A program made the position numbers and the translations under genes. The notes beneath the pieces are model-generated. The model saw only the letters and a program-made list of their open reading frames with translations. It was not told the origin of the DNA and did not search any database. A stretch of 64,000 bases of DNA from Streptomyces sp. NBC_00554 (GTDB lineage Bacteria > Actinomycetota > Actinomycetes > Streptomycetales > Streptomycetaceae). Numbering within the stretch: position 1 is the first letter of the stretch; the number at the start of each line of letters is the position of its first letter. The DNA lies in the NCBI RefSeq assembly GCF_041431135.1, contig NZ_CP107800.1, positions 26,411 through 90,410 of the forward strand, written 5' to 3'. Positions 1 to 8,166 of this stretch are shown here, piece by piece.

Positions 1-1048
1 TCAGCTGCCCTTCGGGGTGCATCTCCGCCGCCCGGTGGCACTGCTCGGTGGTCCGGGTGGCGCAGCCGTACACGCCCATCATCAGCGTGCGGTAGGGCAG
101 GACCGCGTCGGTGCGGGCGGCCGCCGGCCCGGTCAGGGTGAGCAGCCGGCCCACCTCGCCGGCCAGTTCGTCGGCCGTGCCGGCGGAGACCAGACGGATC
201 GCGGGCACCGGGGTGGAGCCGGGAGCCGCGTCGACGAGGGTGACCACGCAGGCGCCGCCGATGGTGCGGGGTGCGTCCGCCAGCCACCGGGCGTATCCGT
301 CGACCATGTCGAGCGCCTTGTCGTAGGCGAAGACGAGGGTCGAGGTGGCCACGTCGGTGACCGCGTGGGGGGTGGCGGTGTAGGAGGTGACGACGCCGAA
401 GTTGCCGCCGCCACCGCCTCGTATCGCCCAGAACAGGTCGCTGTTGCGGCTCGCCGAGGCGGTCACCGTGCGGCCGTCGGCGAGGACCACCTGGGCGCAG
501 GTCAGGGCGTCGCAGGCCATGCCGAGCGGGCGGGTCAGGAAGCCGAGGCCGCCGCCCTGGACGAATCCGCCGGCCGCGACCGTGGGGCAGGCGCCGCCGG
601 CCACCGCCAGTCCCGCGGGGGCCAGGGTGTTGAGGAGGTCGACGTTCTGGGCGCCGGGCCCGAAGGTCACCGAACCGGCGCCCAGGGCGATGGAGTTCAG
701 GCGGGACACGTCGACGACCAGGCCCGTGGTGATGGAGTATCCGCCGAGGCTGTGGCCGCCGCTGCGGACCGATATGGGGATGTCCTGGTTCTGTGCGAAG
801 GCCAGGCACAGGGCGACGTCGGCCGCGCCCGCGCAGTAGGCGACGGCCTGCGGTGCGATGGTGTCGAACTGCTGGAGTTCCAGCTGCTTGGCGGTCGCGT
901 AGGAGGAGTCGCCGGGCAGGACCAGGGTGCCGGCCAGGTGGCCGCGCAGCTGCTCCCAGGGGGCGTCGGCGTAGGCGGACGCCGGGCGGACGGCGGCGAG
1001 GGCGAGGGCGGTGCCGGAGGCCCCGAGGAGTGTTCTTCGACTGATCAT
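1..1048 (-). CDS. Tat-exported FAD-linked oxidase, BBE-like (partial)
   Basis: A berberine-bridge-enzyme-like flavoprotein (FAD_binding_4 type). This family uses bicovalently bound FAD for two-electron oxidations of late pathway intermediates. The N-terminus MISRRTLLGASG is a twin-arginine signal followed by a hydrophobic stretch, so the protein is probably exported. RSGGHS near residue 95 carries the His of the 8-alpha-histidyl bond, and a GGACPT segment near residue 153 has the Cys expected for the 6-S-cysteinyl bond. The reading frame is still open at base 1, so about 349 residues are present and the C-terminal substrate domain (BBE) is missing; full proteins are around 500 residues. It lies downstream of the exporter gene in the same direction, which fits a final oxidation outside the cytoplasm. 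The family is clear; the substrate is unknown. Confidence 0.85.
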   Translation of the reverse strand, partial: MISRRTLLGASGTALALAAVRPASAYADAPWEQLRGHLAGTLVLPGDSSYATAKQLELQQFDTIAPQAVAYCAGAADVALCLAFAQNQDIPISVRSGGHSLGGYSITTGLVVDVSRLNSIALGAGSVTFGPGAQNVDLLNTLAPAGLAVAGGACPTVAAGGFVQGGGLGFLTRPLGMACDALTCAQVVLADGRTVTASASRNSDLFWAIRGGGGGNFGVVTSYTATPHAVTDVATSTLVFAYDKALDMVDGYARWLADAPRTIGGACVVTLVDAAPGSTPVPAIRLVSAGTADELAGEVGRLLTLTGPAAARTDAVLPYRTLMMGVYGCATRTTEQCHRAAEMHPEGQL

Positions 1049-1140
1049 GATTTCAAGTCCCAGCAGAGCGCCCCCGGTCCGAAGGACCGGGGGCGGAGGT
1101 TGACAGCGGGCGGAGGTGCGGGCGGAGCGCCTCGCGGGGG

Positions 1141-2778
1141 TCAGTGTGCGGCGGTGGCGTCCTTGGCGGGTTCGGTCTCCTCCGGCTCGGCGGGCGGTGC
1201 GCCGTGTGCCATGCCGGAGGGGGTCGGTCCGCCCTTGAGGGCGAGGCACAGGGCCGCGCCGGCGAACATCGTGACGGCGGGCACCAGCATGGTGGGCTGC
1301 AGGGCGTCCACGAAGCCGTTGCCGAAGACCTTGCCGGCCAGCTCCTGGATGCTGCGGGCGACGTCCTCGGGAACACCCGAGGGCAGCGAGGCGGACTGTT
1401 CCGTGCCCACCCCCACGTTCTGCGCCCCGTTGGCGAATCCGTTGATGAAGTCCGCCCGGTACTCCTGCGGCAGTGACTGGGCGCCGGTCTGGGCCTCCTC
1501 GCGCATCGCGGAGACCAGCTTGGCCTGCAGCACCGCGCCGATCACGGCACCGGCGAGTACCGAACCGACCTGCCGCAGCGCGTTGTTGACGCCGGAGGCG
1601 GCACCGGTCAAGCGCGGCGGCACGTTGCGCATCACCTCGGAGCCCATCGGGGCGAAGGTGCATCCGGCGCCGAGTCCGGCGACGAAGAGCGGGCCGACGA
1701 ACGCGGTCCAGGAGCTGTTGGTGTCGGCGACCAGGAAGATCCAGGTGATGCCGATGCCGAACATCGACAGACCGGCCGTCAGGATGTACTTGCCGCCGAA
1801 CTTCTCCGACAGGATGCCGGCGGGGCCGGCCGTGAACATGGAGCCCAGTGCGAGGGGCACCAGGACGAGGCCGGTCTTCAGAGCGCTGAAGCCGAGCACG
1901 GACTGCAGGTAGATCGTTGTCGGCAGCAGGATGCCCAGGACACCGAAGGAGACCGCGATACCGACGAGGTTGACGACGGTGAAGTTGCGGTCCTTGAACA
2001 GGGAGAACGGCAGCAGCGGTTCGTTGTCCTGCTGGCCGCGCTCGTACATGAGGAAGACCGCGAGCAGGACGCCGGAGGCCGCGATCAGCGCCCAGATCCA
2101 GCCGTTCCACTCGTAGCGCTCACCCTCGATGAGGCCGAAGGCCAGGCAGAACAGGGTCGCCGAGACGAGCAGGGTGCCCGGCAGGTCGAAGCGGTGCTTG
2201 ACCACCCGTACGTGCTTGGGCATGAGCCGCAGGCCGAACAGCAGCACCAGCACGCCGACCGGGATGTTGACGAAGAACACCCACCGCCAGTCCAGGTGCG
2301 TGACCAGCAGGCCGCCGACCGTCGGGCCGATCGCTCCGGAGACGCCCGCGACCCCGCCCCACACGCCGTAGGCGACGCCGCGCTTCTCCGGCGGGAACAC
2401 ATCGGTGATGATCGACAGCGTCTGCGGGATCAGCATCGCCGCACCCACACCCTGCAGCGCGCGGAACGCGATGAGCTGGGAGGGGTCCTGGGCCAGGCCG
2501 CAGGCCAGGGAGGCGAGGGTGAACACGGCCACGCCGGAGAGGAAGAGGTTCCCCTTGCCCCGGATGTCGCCCAGGCGCCCGGCGGTGATGATCAGTGTGG
2601 CGAGGACCAGGGTGTAGGCGTTCACGACCCAGAGGATCTTGTCGAGCGAGGCCCCCAGATCGTCGGTCATGTCCGGGATGGCGATGTTCACGATCGTCAG
2701 GTCGACCAGGGTCATCACGAACCCCAGGCACAGGACGCTCAGAACCGCCCACGGATTTGTCTGCCGTTCTCGAGTCAT
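1141..2778 (-). CDS. MFS drug exporter, DHA2 (14-TM) family
   Basis: A 545-residue major facilitator protein of the EmrB/QacA class, expected to export a small molecule by proton antiport across the cytoplasmic membrane. The first helix has LVDLTIVNIAIPDM, matching family motif D1 (LDxTxVNVALP). A motif A equivalent, GRLGDIRGKG, follows TM2-TM3, and a motif C-like glycine-rich segment (GVSGAIGPTVGG) lies in TM5. The tail is charged and Pro/Ala-rich. The ATG at 2778 has AAGGAGAGGAAA just upstream. It reads in the same direction as the type II PKS genes, with the oxidase downstream and the hydrolase upstream, so it is most likely the exporter for that product. A second DHA2 exporter is at 29560-31110. 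Confidence 0.9.
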   Translation of the reverse strand: MTRERQTNPWAVLSVLCLGFVMTLVDLTIVNIAIPDMTDDLGASLDKILWVVNAYTLVLATLIITAGRLGDIRGKGNLFLSGVAVFTLASLACGLAQDPSQLIAFRALQGVGAAMLIPQTLSIITDVFPPEKRGVAYGVWGGVAGVSGAIGPTVGGLLVTHLDWRWVFFVNIPVGVLVLLFGLRLMPKHVRVVKHRFDLPGTLLVSATLFCLAFGLIEGERYEWNGWIWALIAASGVLLAVFLMYERGQQDNEPLLPFSLFKDRNFTVVNLVGIAVSFGVLGILLPTTIYLQSVLGFSALKTGLVLVPLALGSMFTAGPAGILSEKFGGKYILTAGLSMFGIGITWIFLVADTNSSWTAFVGPLFVAGLGAGCTFAPMGSEVMRNVPPRLTGAASGVNNALRQVGSVLAGAVIGAVLQAKLVSAMREEAQTGAQSLPQEYRADFINGFANGAQNVGVGTEQSASLPSGVPEDVARSIQELAGKVFGNGFVDALQPTMLVPAVTMFAGAALCLALKGGPTPSGMAHGAPPAEPEETEPAKDATAAH

Positions 2779-2890
2779 TTTCCTCTCCTTGTCGCGGCGT
2801 CAGGCGCGCACGTTGTGTGGCGGTGCACCCAAGAGGGCGGATCGGGCCCGGGTGTGACATGCGGAGCCGGCGGTGAGACGCACGTCACAC

Positions 2891-3703
2891 TCACGCGGCG
2901 GGGGTGAGCCGTTCCCGCAGGAAGGCGACGACGCGGGCACGGGCGGCGAGGGCCTGGTGTCCGGGCGTCTCGCGCACCTCGACGGTCAGCACGGAGTGCG
3001 CGCTCTTGGCGAAACCGCCGTCGTTGCCCGGGGCGGAGTCGAGTTCGATCACGTCGAAGGCGTCCCCGAGCCGCTCCCGCAGCGTGGTGAACCGCTGCGC
3101 CGGAGAGATCCCGTCCTTGCTGAACCTCAGGCCGAGCACGCACAGCCCCTCACCGCGGGTCCGTGCGGCGACGGCGTCGAGCTCGCCGGCCGCGCACCCC
3201 GCATCCGCGCGCCGGGCCCGGCTCGTCGAGAACGGCACCGAGGGCTGGCTGACGACGGGGGCGAGTACGGCGGGGTCGACGGCCGCGGCCAGCGCGAAGC
3301 CGCCGGTGAAGCACATGCCGATGACGCCGACGCCGGGGCCCGGGGTGCGGGTGGCCAGCTCACGGGCGAGCGCCCGCAGATGGTCGGCGACGGGGCGGCG
3401 GGCGTTGGTGGCGAAGGCCCGGAACTCGGCGGACACGCAGAGCCGGGCGACGACGCCCAGCGTGTAGGGCGCGGAGTCCGGCCGGCCGGGTGTGCCGAAC
3501 AGGGAGGGCACCGCGACCGTGAACCCCTCCTTGACGAGGTGTTCGGCCAGGCCCAGCACCTCGGGTGTGATGCCGGGGATCTCCGGGACCAGGATCACCC
3601 CGGGCCCGGTCCCCTTCTCGTACACGTCGTGGGTGACCCCGCCGCCGGTGAAGGGGCGCCGGCTCCATCCGGTGAGGTCCGATGTCGGTGCGGTGCCGGT
3701 CAC
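2891..3703 (-). CDS. Dienelactone hydrolase family protein
   Basis: A 270-residue alpha/beta hydrolase of the dienelactone hydrolase family. The nucleophile elbow is GMCFTGGFAL near residue 132, where the catalytic residue is Cys as in true dienelactone hydrolases rather than Ser. Candidate acid and base are in SKDG and in KSAHSV near the C-terminus. The start is a GTG at 3703 behind AAGGAG. In aromatic polyketide loci such enzymes can open or close lactones or hydrolyse thioesters, but nothing here fixes the substrate. It sits between the MFS gene and a small membrane-protein gene, all leftward, probably as part of the halogenase/KS transcription unit or a short downstream unit. Confidence 0.75.
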   Translation of the reverse strand: MTGTAPTSDLTGWSRRPFTGGGVTHDVYEKGTGPGVILVPEIPGITPEVLGLAEHLVKEGFTVAVPSLFGTPGRPDSAPYTLGVVARLCVSAEFRAFATNARRPVADHLRALARELATRTPGPGVGVIGMCFTGGFALAAAVDPAVLAPVVSQPSVPFSTSRARRADAGCAAGELDAVAARTRGEGLCVLGLRFSKDGISPAQRFTTLRERLGDAFDVIELDSAPGNDGGFAKSAHSVLTVEVRETPGHQALAARARVVAFLRERLTPAA

Positions 3704-3726
3704 GGCGCTCTCCTTGCGAGGGGGTC

Positions 3727-3942
3727 TCAGCGGGCGGCCGGCTGCCGCCGTGCGCGCAGCAGCAGTACGACGAGGGAGGCGGTGGCCGCGATCACGTCGA
3801 TGTGGTCGAGGGCCCGGCTCGAGCCCCTGGCGCGCACGGCCTTGCGCGCCAGGGACACGGTGCTCACCGCCAGCGCGGCACGGGACAGCAGCAGGCGCCC
3901 GGAACCGGGTGCCGGTGCGGCGTCGGGACGTAGGTCACTCAT
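3727..3942 (-). CDS. Small hypothetical protein with one hydrophobic segment
   Basis: A 71-residue ORF immediately upstream of, and in the same direction as, the dienelactone hydrolase gene (23 bases apart). Its C-terminal half holds one hydrophobic stretch (VIAATASLVVLLL) followed by Arg residues, which would suit one membrane pass with a positive cytoplasmic tail. The ATG at 3942 is preceded by an AGGAGCAC element. I do not recognise a family. It was checked as a possible acyl carrier protein, because the KS genes lack one, and rejected: it has no DSL phosphopantetheine motif and no four-helix acidic profile. Confidence 0.5.
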   Translation of the reverse strand: MSDLRPDAAPAPGSGRLLLSRAALAVSTVSLARKAVRARGSSRALDHIDVIAATASLVVLLLRARRQPAAR

Positions 3943-3973
3943 GTCGGTGCTCCTGTGGGATGGGGTGCCCGGA

Positions 3974-4012
3974 AGGGGCGGCCGCCCTGCGCGCGGGGCG
4001 GCCGCCGCCCCT
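3974..4012 (-). terminator. Possible terminator hairpin between two leftward genes
   Basis: AGGGGCGGC at 3974-3982 pairs with GCCGCCCCT at 4004-4012 (9 bp, GC only). It lies downstream of the ABM gene and upstream of the small membrane protein and hydrolase. It has no T tract, so it is only a candidate attenuator or terminator. Confidence 0.3.
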
Positions 4013-4158
4013 CCCCCGCCCGATGCCCCGTAAGGCTCCGGTGACGCGCGGCACCCTTCCCGCTGCGCCGTGCGGCGGTGTCCTGGGCGCCGGAGGCTGC
4101 CGCGCCGGGCTGGGTGACGCGGCGGCGGGCGCGGCGGCCCGGGCGGCGGTGGCGGGTG

Positions 4159-4524
4159 TCAGGCGATGCAGATCCCCTCGACGGCGATCTTCTCGTAGAC
4201 GTGCGGGTAGGCCGTGATCCCGTCCGGGTACTTGGCCGCCGACTGCTGGAACTCCGGCTTGCTGAACGCGGCGAAGAGGGCCTCGGTGGACTCCCAGACC
4301 GCCACGTTCACCAGCAGGCGGCTGCCCGCGGTGCCCTTGTGCAGCTGGGTCTGGATGCAGCCCGGGCTGCCCTTCATGTACGCGGCGTCCTCCTGCCAGA
4401 TCTTGAGGAACTCCTCGTACAGCTCCGGGGGCACGTCGAAGACGTTGACCAGGGTGATCGGCCCCGTCTTCTCCTGGAACTGCCGCATCAGCGGGGTGGA
4501 CGGATCCAGGGCTTCGATCTTCAT
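4159..4524 (-). CDS. Antibiotic biosynthesis monooxygenase (ABM) domain protein
   Basis: A 121-residue single-domain protein of the ABM ferredoxin-like fold. The segment TLVNVFDVPPELYEEFL followed by a helix and then VAVWESTEALFAAF is characteristic. Members include cofactor-independent quinone-forming monooxygenases acting on aromatic polyketides (ActVA-Orf6 type) and some cyclases, so a role in oxidising the type II polyketide to a quinone is reasonable. The ATG at 4524 is preceded by GGAAGGAAG. It is the last gene of the run 9780 to 4159 (cyclase, KS-alpha, CLF, halogenase, DDN-like, ABM). No catalytic residue can be assigned from sequence alone. Confidence 0.75.
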   Translation of the reverse strand: MKIEALDPSTPLMRQFQEKTGPITLVNVFDVPPELYEEFLKIWQEDAAYMKGSPGCIQTQLHKGTAGSRLLVNVAVWESTEALFAAFSKPEFQQSAAKYPDGITAYPHVYEKIAVEGICIA

Positions 4525-4561
4525 GTGCTTCCTTCCATGGGGTGCGGGAGTGCGGGGGTGC

Positions 4562-5167
4562 TCACAGCTGCTGCGGGTCGAGGTCGTCGGGGGTGATCTC
4601 GAGGACCGGGATGGGGCGGCTCGCGCGCTTTTGGAACTCGGCGATGAACGGGAAGACCTCGGTGAACTCGCGCCACCGGCGGTCGCGTTCGTCGCCGGTG
4701 AGGATCCGCGCGGTGGCCGGGAACTGCTCGGGGCCGATGTCCACACTCACCTGCGGGGTGGCCCGTACGTTGTGGAACCAGGCGGGGTGGCTGGCCTGCG
4801 GGCCGCCGGGCACGTCGAAGTGGCCGGGGGCGGCGCACACGATGTAGCGCCCGTTGTCGTAGACGTAGCCGACGGGCAGTGTGCGCGGCAGGCGCGTCTT
4901 GCGGCCGGTGGTGGTCAGCAGCATCGCGTCCAGGCGCCCGAAGTGCCCCATGATCTTTCCGCGGGACTTGCGGTACAGGAACAGATGCAGGTGCAGGAAG
5001 GACTTGTTGACCTTCTTGACGTACTTGTTCGGCGGCTTGGAGTACAGGTAGACGTTGAAGCGCGTGAAGGCCTGCACCAGGGGGTTGGTGTCCTCCATCT
5101 GCGGCCGGGTGGAGGACCACGAGGACAGGGCGGCCTTGTCCTCGGTCTCCGGCAGGGTCTGCGTCAT
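4562..5167 (-). CDS. DDN-type nitroreductase-fold (F420/flavin) protein
   Basis: A 201-residue protein resembling the deazaflavin-dependent nitroreductase (DDN) family with a split beta-barrel fold. The C-terminal half contains the typical series LLTTTGRKTRLPRTLP, then GRYIVCAAPGH, then HPAWFHNVRATPQVSVDIG, which is the common family signature. An N-terminal extension of about 80 residues is basic and aromatic-rich. Family members reduce quinones or enones with F420H2, so reduction of a polyketide quinone or enone is plausible. It lies 27 bases downstream of the halogenase stop, in the same operon. Whether the cofactor is F420 or FMN cannot be told here. Confidence 0.75.
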   Translation of the reverse strand: MTQTLPETEDKAALSSWSSTRPQMEDTNPLVQAFTRFNVYLYSKPPNKYVKKVNKSFLHLHLFLYRKSRGKIMGHFGRLDAMLLTTTGRKTRLPRTLPVGYVYDNGRYIVCAAPGHFDVPGGPQASHPAWFHNVRATPQVSVDIGPEQFPATARILTGDERDRRWREFTEVFPFIAEFQKRASRPIPVLEITPDDLDPQQL

Positions 5168-5194
5168 GGACCGGTCCTTCTTCCAGAGGGGCTT

Positions 5195-6889
5195 CTAGAG
5201 GGGCTTCTTGCCCTTGAGGGCGGAGCGCACGGAGCTGCTCACCAGCGAGCGGGCGATGTCGCGCATCTCGCCCGCGGGGGCCTTGCGCAGCGACCAGTTC
5301 ATGAACTTGGCGACCATCGCGGTGGTCGGGTACACGAACCGGGTGGACTCCTCGTCCTTCCAGCCGAACACCGGGTTCAGGCCCTCGCACTCACGCAGCG
5401 CCGCGAAGATGGTGTCCGCGGCGGTGTCCCCGTCGAGTTCGCCGACCTCGTACTTCTCGCAGGTCTCCGCGGTCAGTTCGAGGATCTTCTTGAACTCGTC
5501 CTGGGGCCACCACAGGCCGGGGTAGGGGGTGTTCTCCAGGTTCTTCAGGTGCTGCTCGTCGCCGTCGAGTTCGTACTGGACGCGGGCCCGGTGCAGCCGC
5601 ATGACGCCCGGTGTGAGGAACCCGCCCCACACCCGGAACACCGCGTTCCACAGCCGGAAGTGGGAGAAGGCGATGTAGGAGGCGTTGACGAGGTCGTCGT
5701 TGTGCTGCAGCAGTCCGCGCTCGAGCTGCTCGACGTACTCGAACCGCTCCACCGACCAGTCGTCGTCCTTGACCGACTCCAGGATGCGGGTGCACAGCGA
5801 GTACACCACCTCGAAGGTGTTGGACAGGCCGCGCGAGTACAGCGGGTCCAGGAAGCCGGCCGCGTGCGACATCAGGCACCAGCGGGGGCCGATCGAGCGG
5901 CTGGAGGAGTACTGCAGGCGGTCGGTGGAGACCCACTCGCGGACCCGCTTGGCGCCCACGAACTGCCGCTTGACCGCCGGGTACCTGTCGAGGAAGGAGC
6001 GCCACTCCTGCTCGGGCGTGATGTCGGTGGGCTTGGGGTAGGTGCGCTCGTCCATGGTGATGCCGACGGAGCACATCGGGTTCTTGGAGCCCTTGACGTT
6101 GTCGAACGGGATGATCCAGAACCAGCCGCGTTCGATGAGGTGGTGCAGGGTGCCGCCGTGCCACTGCGCGGGCGGGCGCCGGCTCACCGGGTGGTGGGAG
6201 ACGTCGTCGAAGGGCTTGACGCCGATGTAGTGCGTGAACATGGAGCGGGCGTGGTGCTTGAAGCGGGTGGGCTGCTCGCGCAGGGAGAACTTCTCCGCCA
6301 GCGGGGAGCGGAAACCGCTCGCGTCGATCAGGTACTTGGCGCGGAACACCTCGCCGTTGCGGCCGGTGATCGTGACGCCGTCGTCGTCGAAGTCGAGGTC
6401 GGTGGCGAACCAGTTCTGCCGGGTGGTGCAGCCGTACTTGGCGGCGACGTTGAAGTAGTACTGGTCGCTGTCCTGCCGGAAGAGGTGGCTGGCGTCGGTG
6501 AGGACCTTGGGGATGACGAACATCGTCGCCTCGTCCGGGTCCGGTTCCTTGCCCACCTCGTGCTTGATGAACCCGAAGTTCTGCTTCTTGCCGTGGTGGG
6601 GCCCGATGTGGTCGGCGACCGCCTTCACGTTCAGCAGATGGCCGATCTCCGGCACGTCGAAGCGGGACTTGAGGATGTGCAGCCACTCGATCAGCTGTGG
6701 CGTCATGGACTCGCCGACGGCGAACCGCGGGTGCTGGCCGGCGTCGACGAGGACCACGTTGGCGCCCTGGCGGGCCAGGATCGCTCCGCTGACCGAGCCG
6801 GCCAGGCCCGATCCCAGGATGAACACGTCGCAGTGCTGGACGTTGTCGGACTTCTTGGCCGGGCCCTTGGCCATGACCTTGCTGGGCAT
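5195..6889 (-). CDS. FAD-dependent phenol/aromatic-polyketide halogenase
   Basis: A 564-residue tryptophan-halogenase-family protein (variant of PltM/CtcP kind) expected to chlorinate or brominate an activated phenolic ring using FADH2, O2 and halide. The N-terminal dinucleotide motif is GSGLAGSVSG, followed by the FAVGESM stretch typical of flavin halogenases acting on free or polyketide phenols. GWFWIIPF in the middle matches the family WxWxIP signature, and DPLYSRGLSN is the second FAD-contacting segment. The chosen ATG at 6889 has AAGGTGG eight bases upstream; upstream in-frame sequence is Arg/Pro-rich and not protein-like. The gene lies directly after the CLF gene, which points to a halogenated aromatic polyketide. 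A separate flavin reductase is not visible in the window. Confidence 0.9.
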   Translation of the reverse strand: MPSKVMAKGPAKKSDNVQHCDVFILGSGLAGSVSGAILARQGANVVLVDAGQHPRFAVGESMTPQLIEWLHILKSRFDVPEIGHLLNVKAVADHIGPHHGKKQNFGFIKHEVGKEPDPDEATMFVIPKVLTDASHLFRQDSDQYYFNVAAKYGCTTRQNWFATDLDFDDDGVTITGRNGEVFRAKYLIDASGFRSPLAEKFSLREQPTRFKHHARSMFTHYIGVKPFDDVSHHPVSRRPPAQWHGGTLHHLIERGWFWIIPFDNVKGSKNPMCSVGITMDERTYPKPTDITPEQEWRSFLDRYPAVKRQFVGAKRVREWVSTDRLQYSSSRSIGPRWCLMSHAAGFLDPLYSRGLSNTFEVVYSLCTRILESVKDDDWSVERFEYVEQLERGLLQHNDDLVNASYIAFSHFRLWNAVFRVWGGFLTPGVMRLHRARVQYELDGDEQHLKNLENTPYPGLWWPQDEFKKILELTAETCEKYEVGELDGDTAADTIFAALRECEGLNPVFGWKDEESTRFVYPTTAMVAKFMNWSLRKAPAGEMRDIARSLVSSSVRSALKGKKPL

Positions 6890-6948
6890 ACGCGCCACCT
6901 TCTCTCCGGGCGATGTCTGTGCCGTGTCTGTCGGGGCGCGGCCGGCGT

Positions 6949-8166
6949 TCACGAGGCGCTCCGGCGCACGACCATGGCGGAGTTGAAACCGCCGTATCCG
7001 CGGGCGAGGACCAGCGCGGTGTCCACCTTGGCGGGGCGCTCCACGCCCGTGACCAGGTCCAGGCGGTAGGCGGGATCCGGGGTGACCTGGACGGTGGGCG
7101 GGATCACGCCGTCCCTGATGGACAGCAGGGCCGCGGCCACGTCCAGCGAGGCGGCGCCGGACAGCAGACGCCCGGTCATCGTCTTCGGCGCGGTCACGGC
7201 GACCCCTTGGGGGCCGAAGACCTCGGTGACCGCGTCCGCCTCGGCGCGGTCGAGCTCGGGGATCGCGGCGGCGTCCGCGAACACCACGTCGACCTCGCCC
7301 GGCCGGGTGCCGGCCTCGGCGAGCGCGAGCCGTATCGCCCGGGTGAGGCCCGGCGGGCGGCCGGTGTGGGCCGGCGGGTCGAAGGTGGCCGCGTATCCGG
7401 CGATCTCGCCGTACACGCGCGCTCCGCGTTCCCGTGCCGAGGATGCGTCCTCCATGACGAGGAGGGCGCCGCCCTCGCCGGGGACGTGGCCGGCCGCCTC
7501 GCTGTCGAAGGGCAGGTAGCAGCGGGCGGGGTCGTCGCCGGTGCTGAGGCGTCCGCCGGCGAGCTGGGCGACGTGGCCCCAGGGGCAGATGGAGCCGTCG
7601 ACGCCGCCGGAGACGATCAGTTTGCTGCCCTTGCGGATCTGGCGGCGGCCCTGTGCCAGGGCGTCCAGGCCGCCGGCCTGGTCGGAGACGACGACGCCGC
7701 TGGGGCCGCGCATGCCGTGGCGGATGGAGATCTGGCCGGTGTTGACGGCGTAGAACCAGGCGAAGGACTGGTAGGCGCTGACGTACTGGCCGCCCTTGCT
7801 CCACAGCGCCTGGAGTTCGCGCTGGCCGAACTCGAAGCCGCCCGAGGAGCTCGCGGTGACGACGCCCATGTCGAAGGGGTCCCACTCCTGGGGCCGCACG
7901 CCTGCGTCCGCGAGCGCCCAGTCGGCGGCGACGAGCGCGAGCCGGGTCATGTGGTCGGTCTGCGGCAGCAGCCGGCCCGGCAGATGGTCCTCGGCACGGA
8001 AGCCCGGAACCTCGCCTGCCAGGCGGGCCGGGTAGCCGGAGGCGTCGAACCGTTTGATCTTGTCGATGCCGCTGAGTCCCTTGCGGGTGGCGGCCCAGAA
8101 ATCGTCGGTGCCCAGCCCGTTGGGGGCGGTGACGCCGAGTCCTGTGATGACGACCGGGGTGTTCAT
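6949..8166 (-). CDS. Type II PKS chain length factor (KS-beta)
   Basis: A 405-residue ketosynthase-fold protein that pairs with KS-alpha to build and measure a poly-beta-ketone chain. The active-site segment reads VVVSDQAGGLDAL, with Gln in the position of the catalytic Cys, the hallmark of chain length factors. The gene starts at ATG 8166, overlapping the KS-alpha stop codon by four bases (ATGA), so the two are translationally coupled as in nearly all type II systems. Downstream comes the halogenase instead of the usual ACP gene. Chain length cannot be predicted safely by eye. Confidence 0.93.
   Translation of the reverse strand: MNTPVVITGLGVTAPNGLGTDDFWAATRKGLSGIDKIKRFDASGYPARLAGEVPGFRAEDHLPGRLLPQTDHMTRLALVAADWALADAGVRPQEWDPFDMGVVTASSSGGFEFGQRELQALWSKGGQYVSAYQSFAWFYAVNTGQISIRHGMRGPSGVVVSDQAGGLDALAQGRRQIRKGSKLIVSGGVDGSICPWGHVAQLAGGRLSTGDDPARCYLPFDSEAAGHVPGEGGALLVMEDASSARERGARVYGEIAGYAATFDPPAHTGRPPGLTRAIRLALAEAGTRPGEVDVVFADAAAIPELDRAEADAVTEVFGPQGVAVTAPKTMTGRLLSGAASLDVAAALLSIRDGVIPPTVQVTPDPAYRLDLVTGVERPAKVDTALVLARGYGGFNSAMVVRRSAS

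Noticed and set aside
17..1912. Long rightward open frame of over 600 codons
   Set aside because: It is the antisense of the BBE-like oxidase and DHA2 exporter genes; its composition is low-complexity Gly/Ala/Arg/Val and it has no motif. Long antisense frames are normal at this G+C.
3727..3942. Small ORF as the missing acyl carrier protein
   Set aside because: No DSL phosphopantetheine motif; the sequence is basic with a membrane-type helix.
4214..7069. Rightward 951-codon open frame
   Set aside because: Antisense to the halogenase, DDN-like and ABM genes; Gly/Val/Leu/Asp-biased sequence without domain signatures.
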